A program made the position numbers and the translations under genes. From positions 1-64,000 of the forward strand of contig NZ_BMMT01000006.1 in the NCBI RefSeq assembly GCF_014646075.1: a stretch of 64,000 nt of DNA, read 5' to 3'. The notes under the pieces were generated by a model. The model ran no database searches and had not been told where the DNA came from. It saw only the letters and a list, made by a program, of their open reading frames with translations. The stretch is from Saccharopolyspora thermophila (GTDB lineage Bacteria > Actinomycetota > Actinomycetes > Mycobacteriales > Pseudonocardiaceae). This document shows positions 18,296 through 26,880 of this stretch, one piece after another. Each line of letters opens with the position of its first letter. Within the stretch, counting starts at the first letter, position 1.

Positions 18296-18805
18296 TCAGC
18301 GCCACTGGGCGGCCGGGGCGCGGTACGGGGAACCGCTGTTCAGCGGCTCGCCGCCGGCTTCGGCGAACGCCGTCAGCGCGCTGACCAGGGCGCGTCGCGC
18401 CGCCGTCGGCATCCGGCGGACGATCCGCGCGATCTCCGCGCGGCGGCGGGCGGTGACCCTTGCCACGGTGTCCGCCCCGGCCGCCGTCAGGGCGAGCACG
18501 CTTTCCCGCCGTGACGCCGGGTTCGGCCGCCGGTCCACCATGTCCGCCGCGACCAGGCGGTCGACCATCCGCGTCACCGTGGACGGGTTCACCCCGAGCT
18601 CCTCCGCCACGGTCGCCAACTTGCGCGGACCCGAACCGGCGAGCACCACCAGGAGCCGGAACTGTGGCAGGGTCAACGACTCCGCGACCGAGGCCACCGC
18701 TCGCGCCGACACGGCCACGAGCAGCCGCGACGCCGTCAGCACGGCGTCGGTCACGGCGTCCACGTCCTCAGCGGCCGGACGGCCGGCGGTCCTGGTGGGA
18801 GGCAT
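18296..18805 (-). CDS. MarR-family transcriptional regulator
   Basis: A 169-residue winged-helix regulator. The HTH is KLATVAEELGVNPSTVTRMVDRLV, followed by the wing DRRPNPASRRESVLALTAAG. It is divergent from the P450 gene across about 250 bp, the usual arrangement for a MarR protein that represses a detoxification or modification gene. An inverted repeat TTGCC-TTT-GGCAA in that gap is a candidate operator. Start at 18805; the binding site is weak (AAGGG). Confidence 0.87.
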   Translation of the reverse strand: MPPTRTAGRPAAEDVDAVTDAVLTASRLLVAVSARAVASVAESLTLPQFRLLVVLAGSGPRKLATVAEELGVNPSTVTRMVDRLVAADMVDRRPNPASRRESVLALTAAGADTVARVTARRRAEIARIVRRMPTAARRALVSALTAFAEAGGEPLNSGSPYRAPAAQWR

Positions 18806-18902
18806 GCCCTTGTTGTACCTCAGCGGCCGCGGCACCACGACACGAGCAACCCGCCCCACGAGTCCGGCACACCCTCCAAACAGGACATCAGCCCGCCGAT
18901 CA

Positions 18903-18936
18903 TTGCCTTTGGCAACACTTGCTCGGTGCATAGTAG
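18903..18936 (+). promoter_or_regulatory. Promoter toward P450 with overlapping inverted repeat
   Basis: TTGGCA (18909-18914) and TAGTAG (18931-18936), 16 nt apart, form a plausible plus-strand promoter. TTGCC-TTT-GGCAA (18903-18915) is a perfect inverted repeat covering the -35 and may be the MarR operator. A second possible -10, TACTGT at 19034-19039, sits nearer the gene. Confidence 0.4.
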
Positions 18937-19052
18937 AGTAGCCGGACGATTTCGCCTCACCCGGGCGGATGCCGGCGCCGCTCGCGCCCGCAACGCGACT
19001 GGTGTCCGCCTGCGGGCAACTCGGGAACACTCGTACTGTTGGGGGTTCAGCG

Positions 19053-20318
19053 GTGGCAGGTCTTCGCACTCAGCTCAGGTCCTGGGTCGCGCGCCGGTAC
19101 GTGGCGCGCATCCGGAAAAAGGGCCTCGACTCCGGCTCGTTCGTGCCGAAGGCTGCGTTGATGCCGCTGACGCGCACCGGCCTGGACCCGGTGCCGGAGT
19201 TGGCGCAGCTGCGCGAGCGGGAACCGGTCAGCAGGCTGCCGCTGCCGTTCGGGGTGAACGTGTGGCTGGTCACCGGCTACCAGGAGAGCAAGGCCGTGCT
19301 GGGCGACGCGAAGCGGTTCAGCAACGACTTCACCAACCTGGAGCGGCTCGGTATCGCCGCCGCCAACAACCCCGGTGGTCTCGGTTTCACCGATCCCCCG
19401 GACCACACCCGGCTGCGCCGCCTGCTCACCCCGGAGTTCACCATGCGGCGGCTGGCCCGGCTGACGCCCGAGATCACCGCCATCGTGGAGCAGCGGCTCG
19501 ACGCGATGGCTGCCGCGACCGGACCGGTCGACGTGGTGCAAGAGTTCGCGATGCCCATCCCGTCGCTGGTGATCAGCGAGCTGCTGGGCGTGCCCTACGA
19601 CGAGCGCGGCGACTTCCAGCAGTTGAGCGTCGCCCGCTTCGACCTGTTCAGCGGCGTGGACGCCTCGCTCGGTGCGATGTCGGAGTCGTTGGCGTACCTG
19701 CACGAGGTGGTCCGGCGGCAGCGGGAGAGCCCGGGCGACGGCCTGCTGGGCGCGCTCATCAAGGAGCACGGCGACGAGATCACCGACCGCGAACTCGCCG
19801 AACTCGCCGACGGCGTGCTCACCGGGGGTTTCGAGACGACCGCCAGCATGCTCGCGCTCGGCACGCTGGTCCTCCTGCAGGATCCGGCGGCGGCCAGGCG
19901 CCTCCGCGAAGAAGACGACGCCGTAACCGGTTTTGTCGAGGAGCTGCTGCGCTACCTCACCGTCGTGCAGGTGGCGTTCCCCCGCTTCGCCCGCGAGGAC
20001 GTCGAGATCGGCGGCACCACCATCGCGAAGGGCGACGTCGTGGTGTGCTCATTAAGCGGCGCCAACCGGGATGACGCGCTCGGGCCGGGCATGGAGCAGC
20101 TGGACCTGGAGCGCCACCCCACCTCGCACCTGGCCTTCGGCCACGGCGTGCACCGCTGCATCGGAGCCGAACTGGCGCGGATGGAGCTCCGGCAGGCTTA
20201 TCCGGCGCTGGTGCGCCGGTTCCCGAACATCCGGCTGGCCATCGCACCGGAGGACCTGGAGTTCCGGCGGGCATCGATCGTCTACGGCCTCGAATCGCTG
20301 CCCGTCCTGCTGGACTGA
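19053..20318 (+). CDS. Cytochrome P450
   Basis: A 421-residue soluble bacterial P450. The I-helix oxygen-activation motif is GGFETTAS, the K-helix ExxR is EELLR, and the heme loop FGHGVHRCIGAELARMEL carries the axial cysteine. The substrate is not predictable from sequence. The GTG at 19053 is chosen because GGGGG lies just before it and a -10-like TACTGT lies between it and an earlier ATG at 18969, which remains an alternative. It is probably controlled by the divergent MarR. A ferredoxin/reductase pair that could serve it is at 43.9-45.3 kb. Confidence 0.88.
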   Translation: MAGLRTQLRSWVARRYVARIRKKGLDSGSFVPKAALMPLTRTGLDPVPELAQLREREPVSRLPLPFGVNVWLVTGYQESKAVLGDAKRFSNDFTNLERLGIAAANNPGGLGFTDPPDHTRLRRLLTPEFTMRRLARLTPEITAIVEQRLDAMAAATGPVDVVQEFAMPIPSLVISELLGVPYDERGDFQQLSVARFDLFSGVDASLGAMSESLAYLHEVVRRQRESPGDGLLGALIKEHGDEITDRELAELADGVLTGGFETTASMLALGTLVLLQDPAAARRLREEDDAVTGFVEELLRYLTVVQVAFPRFAREDVEIGGTTIAKGDVVVCSLSGANRDDALGPGMEQLDLERHPTSHLAFGHGVHRCIGAELARMELRQAYPALVRRFPNIRLAIAPEDLEFRRASIVYGLESLPVLLD

Positions 20319-20410
20319 ACCGCCGCGCAGGGGTGTGCGGTGCAATCGACGTGCCGATCTCCCCTGGAATGCCCGCGGGTGACACTGCTCGCGCCGGCGA
20401 TCGGGGGTGG

Positions 20411-20437
20411 CCAATCCGGGGCCCCGGGAGTCGAATA
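20411..20437 (+). promoter_or_regulatory. ECF-type promoter candidate (SigK-like)
   Basis: CCAATCC (20411-20417) is followed after 14 nt by CGAATA (20432-20437), resembling the -35 CCATCC and -10 CGAATA of mycobacterial SigK promoters, but with a short spacer. The -10 ends five bases before the oxidoreductase ATG, implying a leaderless mRNA. Confidence 0.3.
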
Positions 20438-20442
20438 GGTGC

Positions 20443-21963
20443 ATGAGTTCCGGATTGCTGCCGCGGCCCCGGGCCGCCGCCGTCGGGTTGCTCGCCACCG
20501 CCGCCGCGCTGGGCACGGGGCAACTGGTGGCGGGGGTCCTCTCCGCCCGCACGTCGCCGCTCGTGGCGGTCGGCAACACGGTGATCGACCTGGTTCCGGA
20601 GCCGGTGAAGGAACTCGCGATCGGCTTGTTCGGCACCGCGGACAAGGTGGTACTGCTGGCGGGGATGACCCTGGTGATCGCGGTGCTGGCGGTCGTCGCC
20701 GGGCTGCTGTCCCGGCGGAGCTGGTGGCCGGGCGCGGTCGTGATCGGCGCCTTCGGTCTGCTCGGTGTCGGCGCGGTCCTCTCCCGCCCGGACCTGGGCC
20801 CGGACGCGGTGGTGGCACCGCTGGCGTCGCTGGTGGTCGGGGTCGTGGTGTTCGCCTGGCTGCATCAGCTCGCGTTCCTGGAACCCGCGGCCGTGGACGG
20901 CGAGCGGCGCCGGTTCCTGGTGACCTCCGCGCTGGTGTTGTTGGGCGCCGGCGCCGCCGGGCTGGGCGGCGGGTTCCTGCAGCGGGGCGGCGACGCGGCG
21001 TTGTCGCGGCAGGCCGCCGCGGCGCGCATCCCCGCGGTCCCCATCCCGCCGGTGCCACCCGGCGCCGACTTCACCGCGTCCGGGACGCCGACGTTCCTGA
21101 CCGCCAACCGGGACTTCTACCGGGTCGACACCGCCCTGGTGGCCCCGCAGCTGCGCGCCGAGGACTGGCGGCTGCGGCTGCACGGCATGGTCGGGCGGGA
21201 ACTGGTGCTCGGCTACGACGACCTGCTCCGGCGCCGGTTGGAGGCTCGCCCAATCACCCTGACCTGCGTGTCCAACGAGGTCGGCGGCGATCTGATCTCG
21301 ACCGCGACGTTCGTGGGCGTGCCGGTGCGGGATCTGCTGCTCGAAGCCGGGGTGCGGCCGGGTGCGCAGCAGCTGTTCACCACCAGCGCCGACGGCTACA
21401 CCGCGGGCACCCCGCTGGACGTGCTGCTCGAACCGGACCGGGGAGCGCTCCTGGCCGTGGGGATGAACGGTGAGCCGCTGCCCGCCGAGCACGGGTTCCC
21501 GGTGCGACTGGTGGTGCCCGGCCTGTACGGCTACGTCTCGGCGACCAAGTGGCTGGTGGACGCCGAGGTCACCACGTTCGACCGGGTGCCCTACTGGCCG
21601 CGGCGCGGCTGGGCCCGGCAGGCGCCGGTCAAGACCCAGTCCCGCATCGACCGGCCGCGCCCCGGCGCGTCGGTGCCCGCGGGTCGGGTCGTGGTGGCCG
21701 GGATCGCCTGGGCGCAGCACACCGGGGTGGACCGGGTCGAGGTCCGCGCCGACGGAGGCGCGTGGCGCACGGCGGAACTCGCCACCGACGTCAGCCGGGA
21801 CACGTGGCGGATGTGGCGGGCGGTGCTGGACCTGCGGCCCGGCGAGCACGTGCTGGAGTGCCGTGCCACCGACCGCGCCGGCCAGGTGCAGACGGCGCAG
21901 CGCCGCCCCGTGTTACCCGACGGCGCAACCGGATGGCACCAGGTCCGCATCACCTGCACCTGA
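20443..21963 (+). CDS. Membrane-anchored molybdopterin oxidoreductase (sulfite oxidase family)
   Basis: A 506-residue protein. The first 190 residues contain about five hydrophobic helices; the rest is an extracytoplasmic Mo-cofactor domain with ITLTCVSNEVGG (the Cys is the molybdenum ligand), VPVRDLL, SADGYTAG, FPVRLVVPGLYGY and SATKWL, then an Ig-like dimerisation domain from about 400. It resembles mycobacterial Rv0218-type proteins. It likely oxidises or reduces an S- or N-oxide at the cell surface, with the substrate unknown. There is no good ribosome binding site before the ATG, consistent with leaderless translation. Confidence 0.85.
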   Translation: MSSGLLPRPRAAAVGLLATAAALGTGQLVAGVLSARTSPLVAVGNTVIDLVPEPVKELAIGLFGTADKVVLLAGMTLVIAVLAVVAGLLSRRSWWPGAVVIGAFGLLGVGAVLSRPDLGPDAVVAPLASLVVGVVVFAWLHQLAFLEPAAVDGERRRFLVTSALVLLGAGAAGLGGGFLQRGGDAALSRQAAAARIPAVPIPPVPPGADFTASGTPTFLTANRDFYRVDTALVAPQLRAEDWRLRLHGMVGRELVLGYDDLLRRRLEARPITLTCVSNEVGGDLISTATFVGVPVRDLLLEAGVRPGAQQLFTTSADGYTAGTPLDVLLEPDRGALLAVGMNGEPLPAEHGFPVRLVVPGLYGYVSATKWLVDAEVTTFDRVPYWPRRGWARQAPVKTQSRIDRPRPGASVPAGRVVVAGIAWAQHTGVDRVEVRADGGAWRTAELATDVSRDTWRMWRAVLDLRPGEHVLECRATDRAGQVQTAQRRPVLPDGATGWHQVRITCT

Positions 21964-22355
21964 CCTCCCGGCTGGGCTCGGGCGGCGAAGGCCGCGCCAG
22001 CGCCCAGCACCGAAGAAGCACACCTTCCCGAGAACCGGGAAATCCCCAACTTCAGGCAAAATTGGAACCCCGAAAGTTCCCAGGTTGAGGCAACACTGGA
22101 AATCAGGCCCGGGCCGGCGGGCGGGTGAGCAGGTGTAGCGCGTCCTTCACGAACGGGTGTGGGTCGCTGTGTTCGAGCAGGCCCTGCTGGCACGCGCGTG
22201 CCGGAGTCCGAAGAGGACCGCGGCACGCGCCCGCTGACGGCTACCGGATCGGGGCGGCGCGGCGGCCAACGCGAATCAACCGCAACGCGGTTCACGTACG
22301 CCCCGCTTCTTCTCCCGGCGCTGCGGGACGAACCGCTCGAGCCCAGAATGGGGAC
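21964..22355. other. Intergenic region with two hairpin repeats and a possible gene scrap
   Basis: Besides the repeats at 22045-22101, the minus strand at 22103-22205 reads as a short open stretch ending QQGLLEHSDPHPFVKDALHL and a few more residues before TGA. It looks like the C-terminus of a lost gene but has no start. The remainder shows nothing. Confidence 0.35.
22045..22101. repeat. Tandem 23-nt imperfect hairpin repeats
   Basis: Two units, 22045-22067 and 22079-22101 (34 bp period), share the pattern CCCA-2x-TT-1x-AGGCAA-1x-A-1x-TGGAA. Each can fold into a hairpin with AGGC at the loop (for example CCAGGTTG-AGG-CAACACTGG). They lie 80 bp after the oxidoreductase stop and may act as terminators or be copies of a small dispersed palindrome. 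Confidence 0.5.
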
Positions 22356-22520
22356 ATGGTCGCCGTCGAACCCGAACCCCTGCGATTACCTTGGTGGCGC
22401 GACGACTTCGGCCCCGAGGAGACGCCCGGGGACGAGTCGCGGCCGGCGGAGGCCGAGCCCGCGCGCCCAGGAGATCGTGAGTCACATCCCGAATTCCGAT
22501 CAGTGCCGGAGCAAAGGTGA
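22356..22520 (+). CDS. Small hypothetical protein
   Basis: A possible 54-residue acidic protein starting MVAVEPEPLRLPWWRDDFGP and rich in Glu, Pro and Arg. Its stop lies six bases before the next small gene, which is a typical operon spacing, and third positions are GC-rich. There is no clear ribosome binding site and no recognised family, so it could be spurious. Confidence 0.4.
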   Translation: MVAVEPEPLRLPWWRDDFGPEETPGDESRPAEAEPARPGDRESHPEFRSVPEQR

Positions 22521-22526
22521 TCGCCG

Positions 22527-22751
22527 ATGGCGTGGGAAGACCACGCGCAACTCGAGCGTGCCGACCTGTGCGCGGAGGTCAGCTTCGCCCTGCGCAAGCG
22601 CCGAACCGCCCAGCGGGACGGTGATCGCGAGCTGGCGGACGCCGCCGAGTGGATGATGAACCACTACCTCGACCAGTTGTTCGCCCGAACACGGCGAGAA
22701 CCGGACGGCGGCGGCGCCGCGAACCCGGACGGTCGGGGTCGCGGCAGCTGA
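22527..22751 (+). CDS. Small hypothetical protein
   Basis: A 74-residue protein. Residues 1-50 (MAWEDHAQLERADLCAEVSF onward) predict two charged amphipathic helices, and the C-terminal 20 residues are Gly/Arg-rich and probably disordered. No family is recognised. The ATG is preceded by AAAGGTGA at good distance. It may be co-transcribed with the preceding small frame. Confidence 0.6.
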   Translation: MAWEDHAQLERADLCAEVSFALRKRRTAQRDGDRELADAAEWMMNHYLDQLFARTRREPDGGGAANPDGRGRGS

Positions 22752-22972
22752 GGTCAGCGCCGCATCCGGACGCCGTCCCGCGCGGCGGAGTCACCACGCC
22801 GCGACCGCCCCGGCCGCGGAGGTCCCCGAACGGGCGTCTTCATGAAATTTTCACGGCTTTCCGGGGGACACCGATCAGCCGAAGTTCGCCAGAACAGGCG
22901 ACGGACAGCGAAGCTGATGTTGTATGGTGACGGTGCGTACGTGTCGCACTACCACAGGAGGGACTGGGGACG

Positions 22973-23821
22973 GTGGCTGAGGGCACGGGACCGCTGGACA
23001 GACTGCTCGACTCGAGGGTCAAGGTGCTGTCCGATGTCGAGGTCAACACCGACGAGGTCTCGATCGCCCGCGTCTACGACTACTGCCTCGGCGGCAAGGA
23101 CAACTTCGCGGTGGACCGCGCCGCCTGCGCGGCGATGATGGAGGTCGTCCCCGAGACGCCCCTGCTGGCCCAGGCCAACCGCTGCTTCCTGCGGCAGGCG
23201 GTGCGGTTCCTGGTCGGCGAGGCCGGGATCCGGCAGATCGTGGACATCGGCTCGGGCCTGCCGACCGCGGGGAACGTGCACGAGATCGCGCAGGAGATCG
23301 ACCCCGCGACCCACGTGGTCTACGTCGACAACGACCCGATCGTGCTCGCCCACGCTCGGGCGCTGCTGGCCACCGACGCGCGCACCACGGTCATCAACGC
23401 GGACCTGCGCGAGCCGGACGCGATCTTCGGGCATCCCGAGACCGCGCGGCTCATCGACTTCTCCCGGCCGTTCGCGGTGCTGCTCGGCGGCGTCCTGATG
23501 CACCTGGAGGACGAGGAGGACCCCGAGGGGGTGGCGGCCGACATCCGCGGCCGGCTGCCCAGCGGCGGGTACCTGCTGGTGTCCAACACCTGCGACACCG
23601 GCGAACCGCGGGCCCGGGAACTGACCCGGGTCTTCGCCGAGAGCGGGATGGGAACCCGCTGCTTCCGCACCTGGGAGGAGCAGATCCGCTACTTCGACGG
23701 CCTGGAGCTGGTCGAACCGGGGTTGGTGCCGCACAACCGGTGGCGGCCCGGCCCCGACTTCCCCGCCCCGGACAACCCGGCGCACGCGATGCACATCGGT
23801 GGTGTCGGGCGCAAGCCCTGA
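22973..23821 (+). CDS. SAM-dependent methyltransferase, SAV2177/DUF574 family
   Basis: A 282-residue member of an actinomycete family with an S-adenosylmethionine-binding Rossmann fold. The family opening ARVYDYCLGGKDNFAVDR is at about 32-49, the SAM-binding motif I is VDIGSGLPTAGNVHEIAQ at about 90, and YVDNDPIVLAHARALL follows as motif II. The family is greatly expanded in Streptomyces and relatives and its substrates are unknown. The GTG start lies downstream of AGGAGGGACTGGGG. TATGGT at 22922-22927 may be its -10. Confidence 0.88.
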   Translation: MAEGTGPLDRLLDSRVKVLSDVEVNTDEVSIARVYDYCLGGKDNFAVDRAACAAMMEVVPETPLLAQANRCFLRQAVRFLVGEAGIRQIVDIGSGLPTAGNVHEIAQEIDPATHVVYVDNDPIVLAHARALLATDARTTVINADLREPDAIFGHPETARLIDFSRPFAVLLGGVLMHLEDEEDPEGVAADIRGRLPSGGYLLVSNTCDTGEPRARELTRVFAESGMGTRCFRTWEEQIRYFDGLELVEPGLVPHNRWRPGPDFPAPDNPAHAMHIGGVGRKP

Positions 23822-23992
23822 GCCCGGCACGCTGGTCGGTTGGTCTGACCCGCGATCACCGCGCCGTGCACGCCATGGTTCGGATCCGCGCGCCTGGCGG
23901 ACGGCCACCGCAACCAGGCGGTGGCGCTACTGCTCGACGCCGCCGCGAGGCCGTGGGCGGTCGGCGCTGATCCGCGCTGAATACTGGCGCCC

Positions 23993-25462
23993 ATGAGCAC
24001 TCCGGAGCTGATGGTGGGCATCGACGTCGGCACGACGGCGGTCAAGGTCGCCGCGTTCGGGCTCGACGGCGAACCGTTCGGCGCGCACACGACCGGCTAC
24101 CCGATCTCCCGGCCGCGACCGGGGTGGGCCGAGCAGGACCCGCTGGACTGGTGGCACGGCTGCGTGACGGGGCTGCGCACCGTGCTCTCCGAGGTGCCGG
24201 CGGGGGCGGTGCGGTCGGTCGGCGTGGTCAGCCAGGTCAACACCCACGTGTTCGTCGACGACCAGCTGCGACCGCTGGCTCCGGCGATCATCTGGCAGGA
24301 CCAGCGCTGCGCCGAGGTCGCCCGGGAGCTCGACTCCCGGTTCACCGCGCAGGACAAGGAGCGCATCTGGGGTGGGCCGGTGGTGCTGGACGCGTCGTTC
24401 GTCGGGGCGCGCGCCGAGTGGTTCGCCCGCACCGCGCCGGCGAAGTGGGCGCGCACGCGGTGGGTACTGAGCCCCAAGGACTTCGTGGTGGCGTGGTTGA
24501 CCGGCCGGATCGCCACCGATCCGCTGTCCGGGGTGCGGGTCGCTGGCCCGGACGGCTACCTGCCGGAGGCGGTGGGCTTGGTCGACGGGCTCGCCGGGAA
24601 GCTGCCGGAGATCCTGGACCCCGAGGTGCCGGTGGGTGCGGCGAACCTGCCTGAGCTGGGCTCCGCCGAGGTGGCGGTGGCGACGATGGACGCCTACGGG
24701 GCGGTGTTCGGCACTCGGACGACCGAGCCGGGCCGCGGCATGGTGTCGTGCGGGACGTCGCTGGTGGTCGCCGGCGCCTCCCGCGAGGCGGTGCCGGTCG
24801 GGGAGGTCGTCACGTTCCCGCCCCGCAACGGGCTCTTCGTGCACGCCGGGCCGACGCAGGCCGCAGGGGACGCGCTGCGCTGGTGGTCCCGGGTGTCGGG
24901 GCTGGGCATCGAGGAGGTGCTGCGCTCGGCGGCAGACGGCGTGCCGGGTGTGGTGTTCACCCCGCACCTGGCGGGCGAGCGCGCCCCGCTGTGGGATGCC
25001 GACATCCGCGGCAGCTTCTTCGGGCTGAGCTCGGCGACCACGACCGCCGACCTGTGCCTCGCAGTCCTGCAGGGCGTGGCCATGTCGGGGCGGCACGTAC
25101 TGGCGTCGGTGGAGCGCGCGTGCGGTTCCCCGCTGTCGTCGCTGGCGTTCTCCGGGGGCGGCGCGCGCAGCGACGTGTGGACGCAGATCCACGCGGACGT
25201 GCTGGGACGACCGCTGGAACGGCTGCGGGTGCACGACAGCGCGGCCCTGGGCGCGGCGTTGCTGGGTGCTGTCGGCGCGGGCGTCTTCCCCGACGTCGAG
25301 TCAGCGGCGGCCGCGACCGTCGCCGTGGAGCGGGTTGTCCCGCCCTCCCCCGACGCGGACCGCCTGACTCCGCTGTTCGAGGCGTACCGGGACTCTCACG
25401 CGGCCCTGCGGGGCGTGCACGCCAGGCTCGCGGACTGGCGTGCCGTACACCAGCCGCGGTGA
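23993..25462 (+). CDS. FGGY-family carbohydrate kinase (xylulokinase-like)
   Basis: A 489-residue sugar kinase. The N-terminal phosphate loop is VGIDVGTTAVKVAAF, AIIWQDQRC and GWAEQDPLDWW are family signatures, CGTSLVV opens the second domain, and LAFSGGGARSDVWTQIHADVLGRP is the C-terminal FGGY signature. It phosphorylates a pentulose or related polyol at the expense of ATP. No sugar transporter or isomerase lies beside it, so the substrate is open. The ATG has no strong binding site. Confidence 0.85.
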   Translation: MSTPELMVGIDVGTTAVKVAAFGLDGEPFGAHTTGYPISRPRPGWAEQDPLDWWHGCVTGLRTVLSEVPAGAVRSVGVVSQVNTHVFVDDQLRPLAPAIIWQDQRCAEVARELDSRFTAQDKERIWGGPVVLDASFVGARAEWFARTAPAKWARTRWVLSPKDFVVAWLTGRIATDPLSGVRVAGPDGYLPEAVGLVDGLAGKLPEILDPEVPVGAANLPELGSAEVAVATMDAYGAVFGTRTTEPGRGMVSCGTSLVVAGASREAVPVGEVVTFPPRNGLFVHAGPTQAAGDALRWWSRVSGLGIEEVLRSAADGVPGVVFTPHLAGERAPLWDADIRGSFFGLSSATTTADLCLAVLQGVAMSGRHVLASVERACGSPLSSLAFSGGGARSDVWTQIHADVLGRPLERLRVHDSAALGAALLGAVGAGVFPDVESAAAATVAVERVVPPSPDADRLTPLFEAYRDSHAALRGVHARLADWRAVHQPR

Positions 25463-25554
25463 ACCGCGTCACTGCGCGGGACGCATCTTGTCACGTCCCG
25501 AGCCGCCGCCCCGTCCTGTCTGTGCAACGACAAACCACAGCAGGGAGCGGAATC

Positions 25555-25905
25555 GTGGTCCAACCGTGGTGGCCGCTCGCCGCGCTGGCGCTCATCCAGC
25601 TCGGCGACGCGGTCCTGTGCCTCAAACCCGTGGCGTTCATCCGGCAGTGCCTGGTCGACGTCGGCTTCCCCCGCCGGTTCTGGTGGGTGCTGCCGCCGCT
25701 GAAGCTGGCGGCCGCAGCCGGTCTGGTGATCGGCATCTGGTACCGGCCGCTGGCGGTGCTGACGACCGCCGCCCTGGTGTGCTACTTCGTGCTCGCCTTC
25801 GCCACGCACGTGCGCGCCCGGGACTTCGGCCGGAACTTGTTCCTGAACTGCACGGGAATGCTCGTGCTGTGCGGCGCCGCGTTCGCCTTCGCGGTCACCG
25901 CGTGA
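25555..25905 (+). CDS. DoxX-like integral membrane protein
   Basis: A 116-residue protein with four predicted membrane helices. The order and the PLKLAAAAGLVIGIWYRPL stretch are typical of the DoxX/DoxX-like family of small actinobacterial membrane proteins, whose role is mostly unknown. The GTG at 25555 is preceded by CAGGGAGCGG. It lies 92 bp after the sugar kinase gene in the same direction. Confidence 0.72.
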   Translation: MVQPWWPLAALALIQLGDAVLCLKPVAFIRQCLVDVGFPRRFWWVLPPLKLAAAAGLVIGIWYRPLAVLTTAALVCYFVLAFATHVRARDFGRNLFLNCTGMLVLCGAAFAFAVTA

Positions 25906-26359
25906 CCGGTCGCTCCACGGCGGGCCGGAACCAGGCGTCGAGCACCCGGCCCGCCCCGGATGGTCGACACGCCCGGAGCTTTTCGGTCCGCTGTGGTCAC
26001 TTTCGGCTCGTCCGATGCGCGCCCAGCAATGCCAGAAACCATGGCGCGGAGATTTCCACACAGGATTCGTCGGCGACGAAAGCGGACCGACGGGTGCTCG
26101 CGGTGCGTAGTCGAGGGTCGACGGATGGTGCTCAGGGCGAAAGGCCCTGGTCAGATCCGTGAGCCGGACTAGGGTCGGTAGTGCGGCATAACGCGGAACA
26201 CCTGATGGTGCGCTGAAGCGTAGTACGGGTTAGCACACGATATGCGCCTTTCGAATGCGGCCCCTCCGGGCCTGGTTCGGGAGGCTTGTTGGTGTTGTCG
26301 CACGGGCAACACCGCGAACCGCGAACACCACCGAACTCGCGAAGGCGAGAGGGGCCACC
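25906..26359. other. Intergenic region upstream of the Trp-rich gene
   Basis: 454 bp without a convincing gene. It contains an inverted repeat, GGTGTTG (26291-26297) and CAACACC (26307-26313), 47 bp before the Trp-rich start, and a less GC-rich stretch at 26205-26250 that may hold the promoter. Confidence 0.45.
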
Positions 26360-26518
26360 ATGAAGATCAGCACCATTTTCTCCAGCAACCGAGGCGGCGG
26401 CTGGGGAGACGATGACAACTGGGGCCGCTGGGGTCGCTGGGGCTGGGGCCACTGGGGCTGGGGCGGCGGCTGGGGCCGCTGGGGCCGCTGGGGCGGCTGG
26501 GGCCGTCGGGGCTGGTGA
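26360..26518 (+). CDS. Trp/Gly-rich small protein
   Basis: A 52-residue protein starting MKISTIFSSNRGGGW, then a DDDN segment, then a repetitive tail built of WGR, WG and WGH units. Trp occupies 12 positions (15, 21, 24, 27, 29, 32, 34, 38, 41, 44, 47, 52), all spaced by 2 to 6 residues, with Gly after nearly every one and interspersed Arg. The gene has a good ribosome binding site (GAGAGGGG) and a strong terminator 51 bp downstream, so it is probably expressed. There is no signal peptide and no modifying enzyme beside it. Function is unknown: a cationic membrane-active or nucleic-acid-binding peptide, or a RiPP precursor, are possibilities only. Confidence 0.7.
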   Translation: MKISTIFSSNRGGGWGDDDNWGRWGRWGWGHWGWGGGWGRWGRWGGWGRRGW

Positions 26519-26569
26519 CGCCCTGCGCTGACGGCTGAATCGAAACCCCACCGAGGAAGCAGTACCGCG

Positions 26570-26599
26570 TAGCTCCCGTCCGACCAAGGACGGGAGCTA
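26570..26599. terminator. Strong bidirectional hairpin terminator
   Basis: TAGCTCCCGTCC and GGACGGGAGCTA form a perfect 12 bp stem with a 6 nt loop. It lies between the convergent Trp-rich gene and the dienelactone hydrolase gene. There is no U tract, as is common in actinomycetes. Confidence 0.8.
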
Positions 26600-26880
26600 C
26601 TGCTGTGCCCGCAGCGCACGGCACGCCACCCCGGCCTACGAACGACGATGCACATGCGTCGCGGCTGGTGGATCCGGTACGTTGACGGAGCTCACCCCGT
26701 GGATGACTGTCCACTGCGGACGGTTGGGGACGCCTGCGGTCAGCAGGTGCGTGGTTCCTTGTCGACGAAGCGGTCCTGCAGGAAGGTGACAACCACCGGG
26801 AATAACGCGAGCACCGTCGCCGCGTGCGTCGGCGTCCGCAGTGTCCCCTCCGCTGGTCCGGCCCGTGCGGGCGGGGCGGC

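Noticed and set aside
26360..26599. Tryptophan attenuator (Trp-rich leader peptide followed by a terminator)
   Set aside because: The next gene is convergent and encodes a dienelactone hydrolase; no trp gene lies downstream, and the Trp run is far longer than in known leaders.
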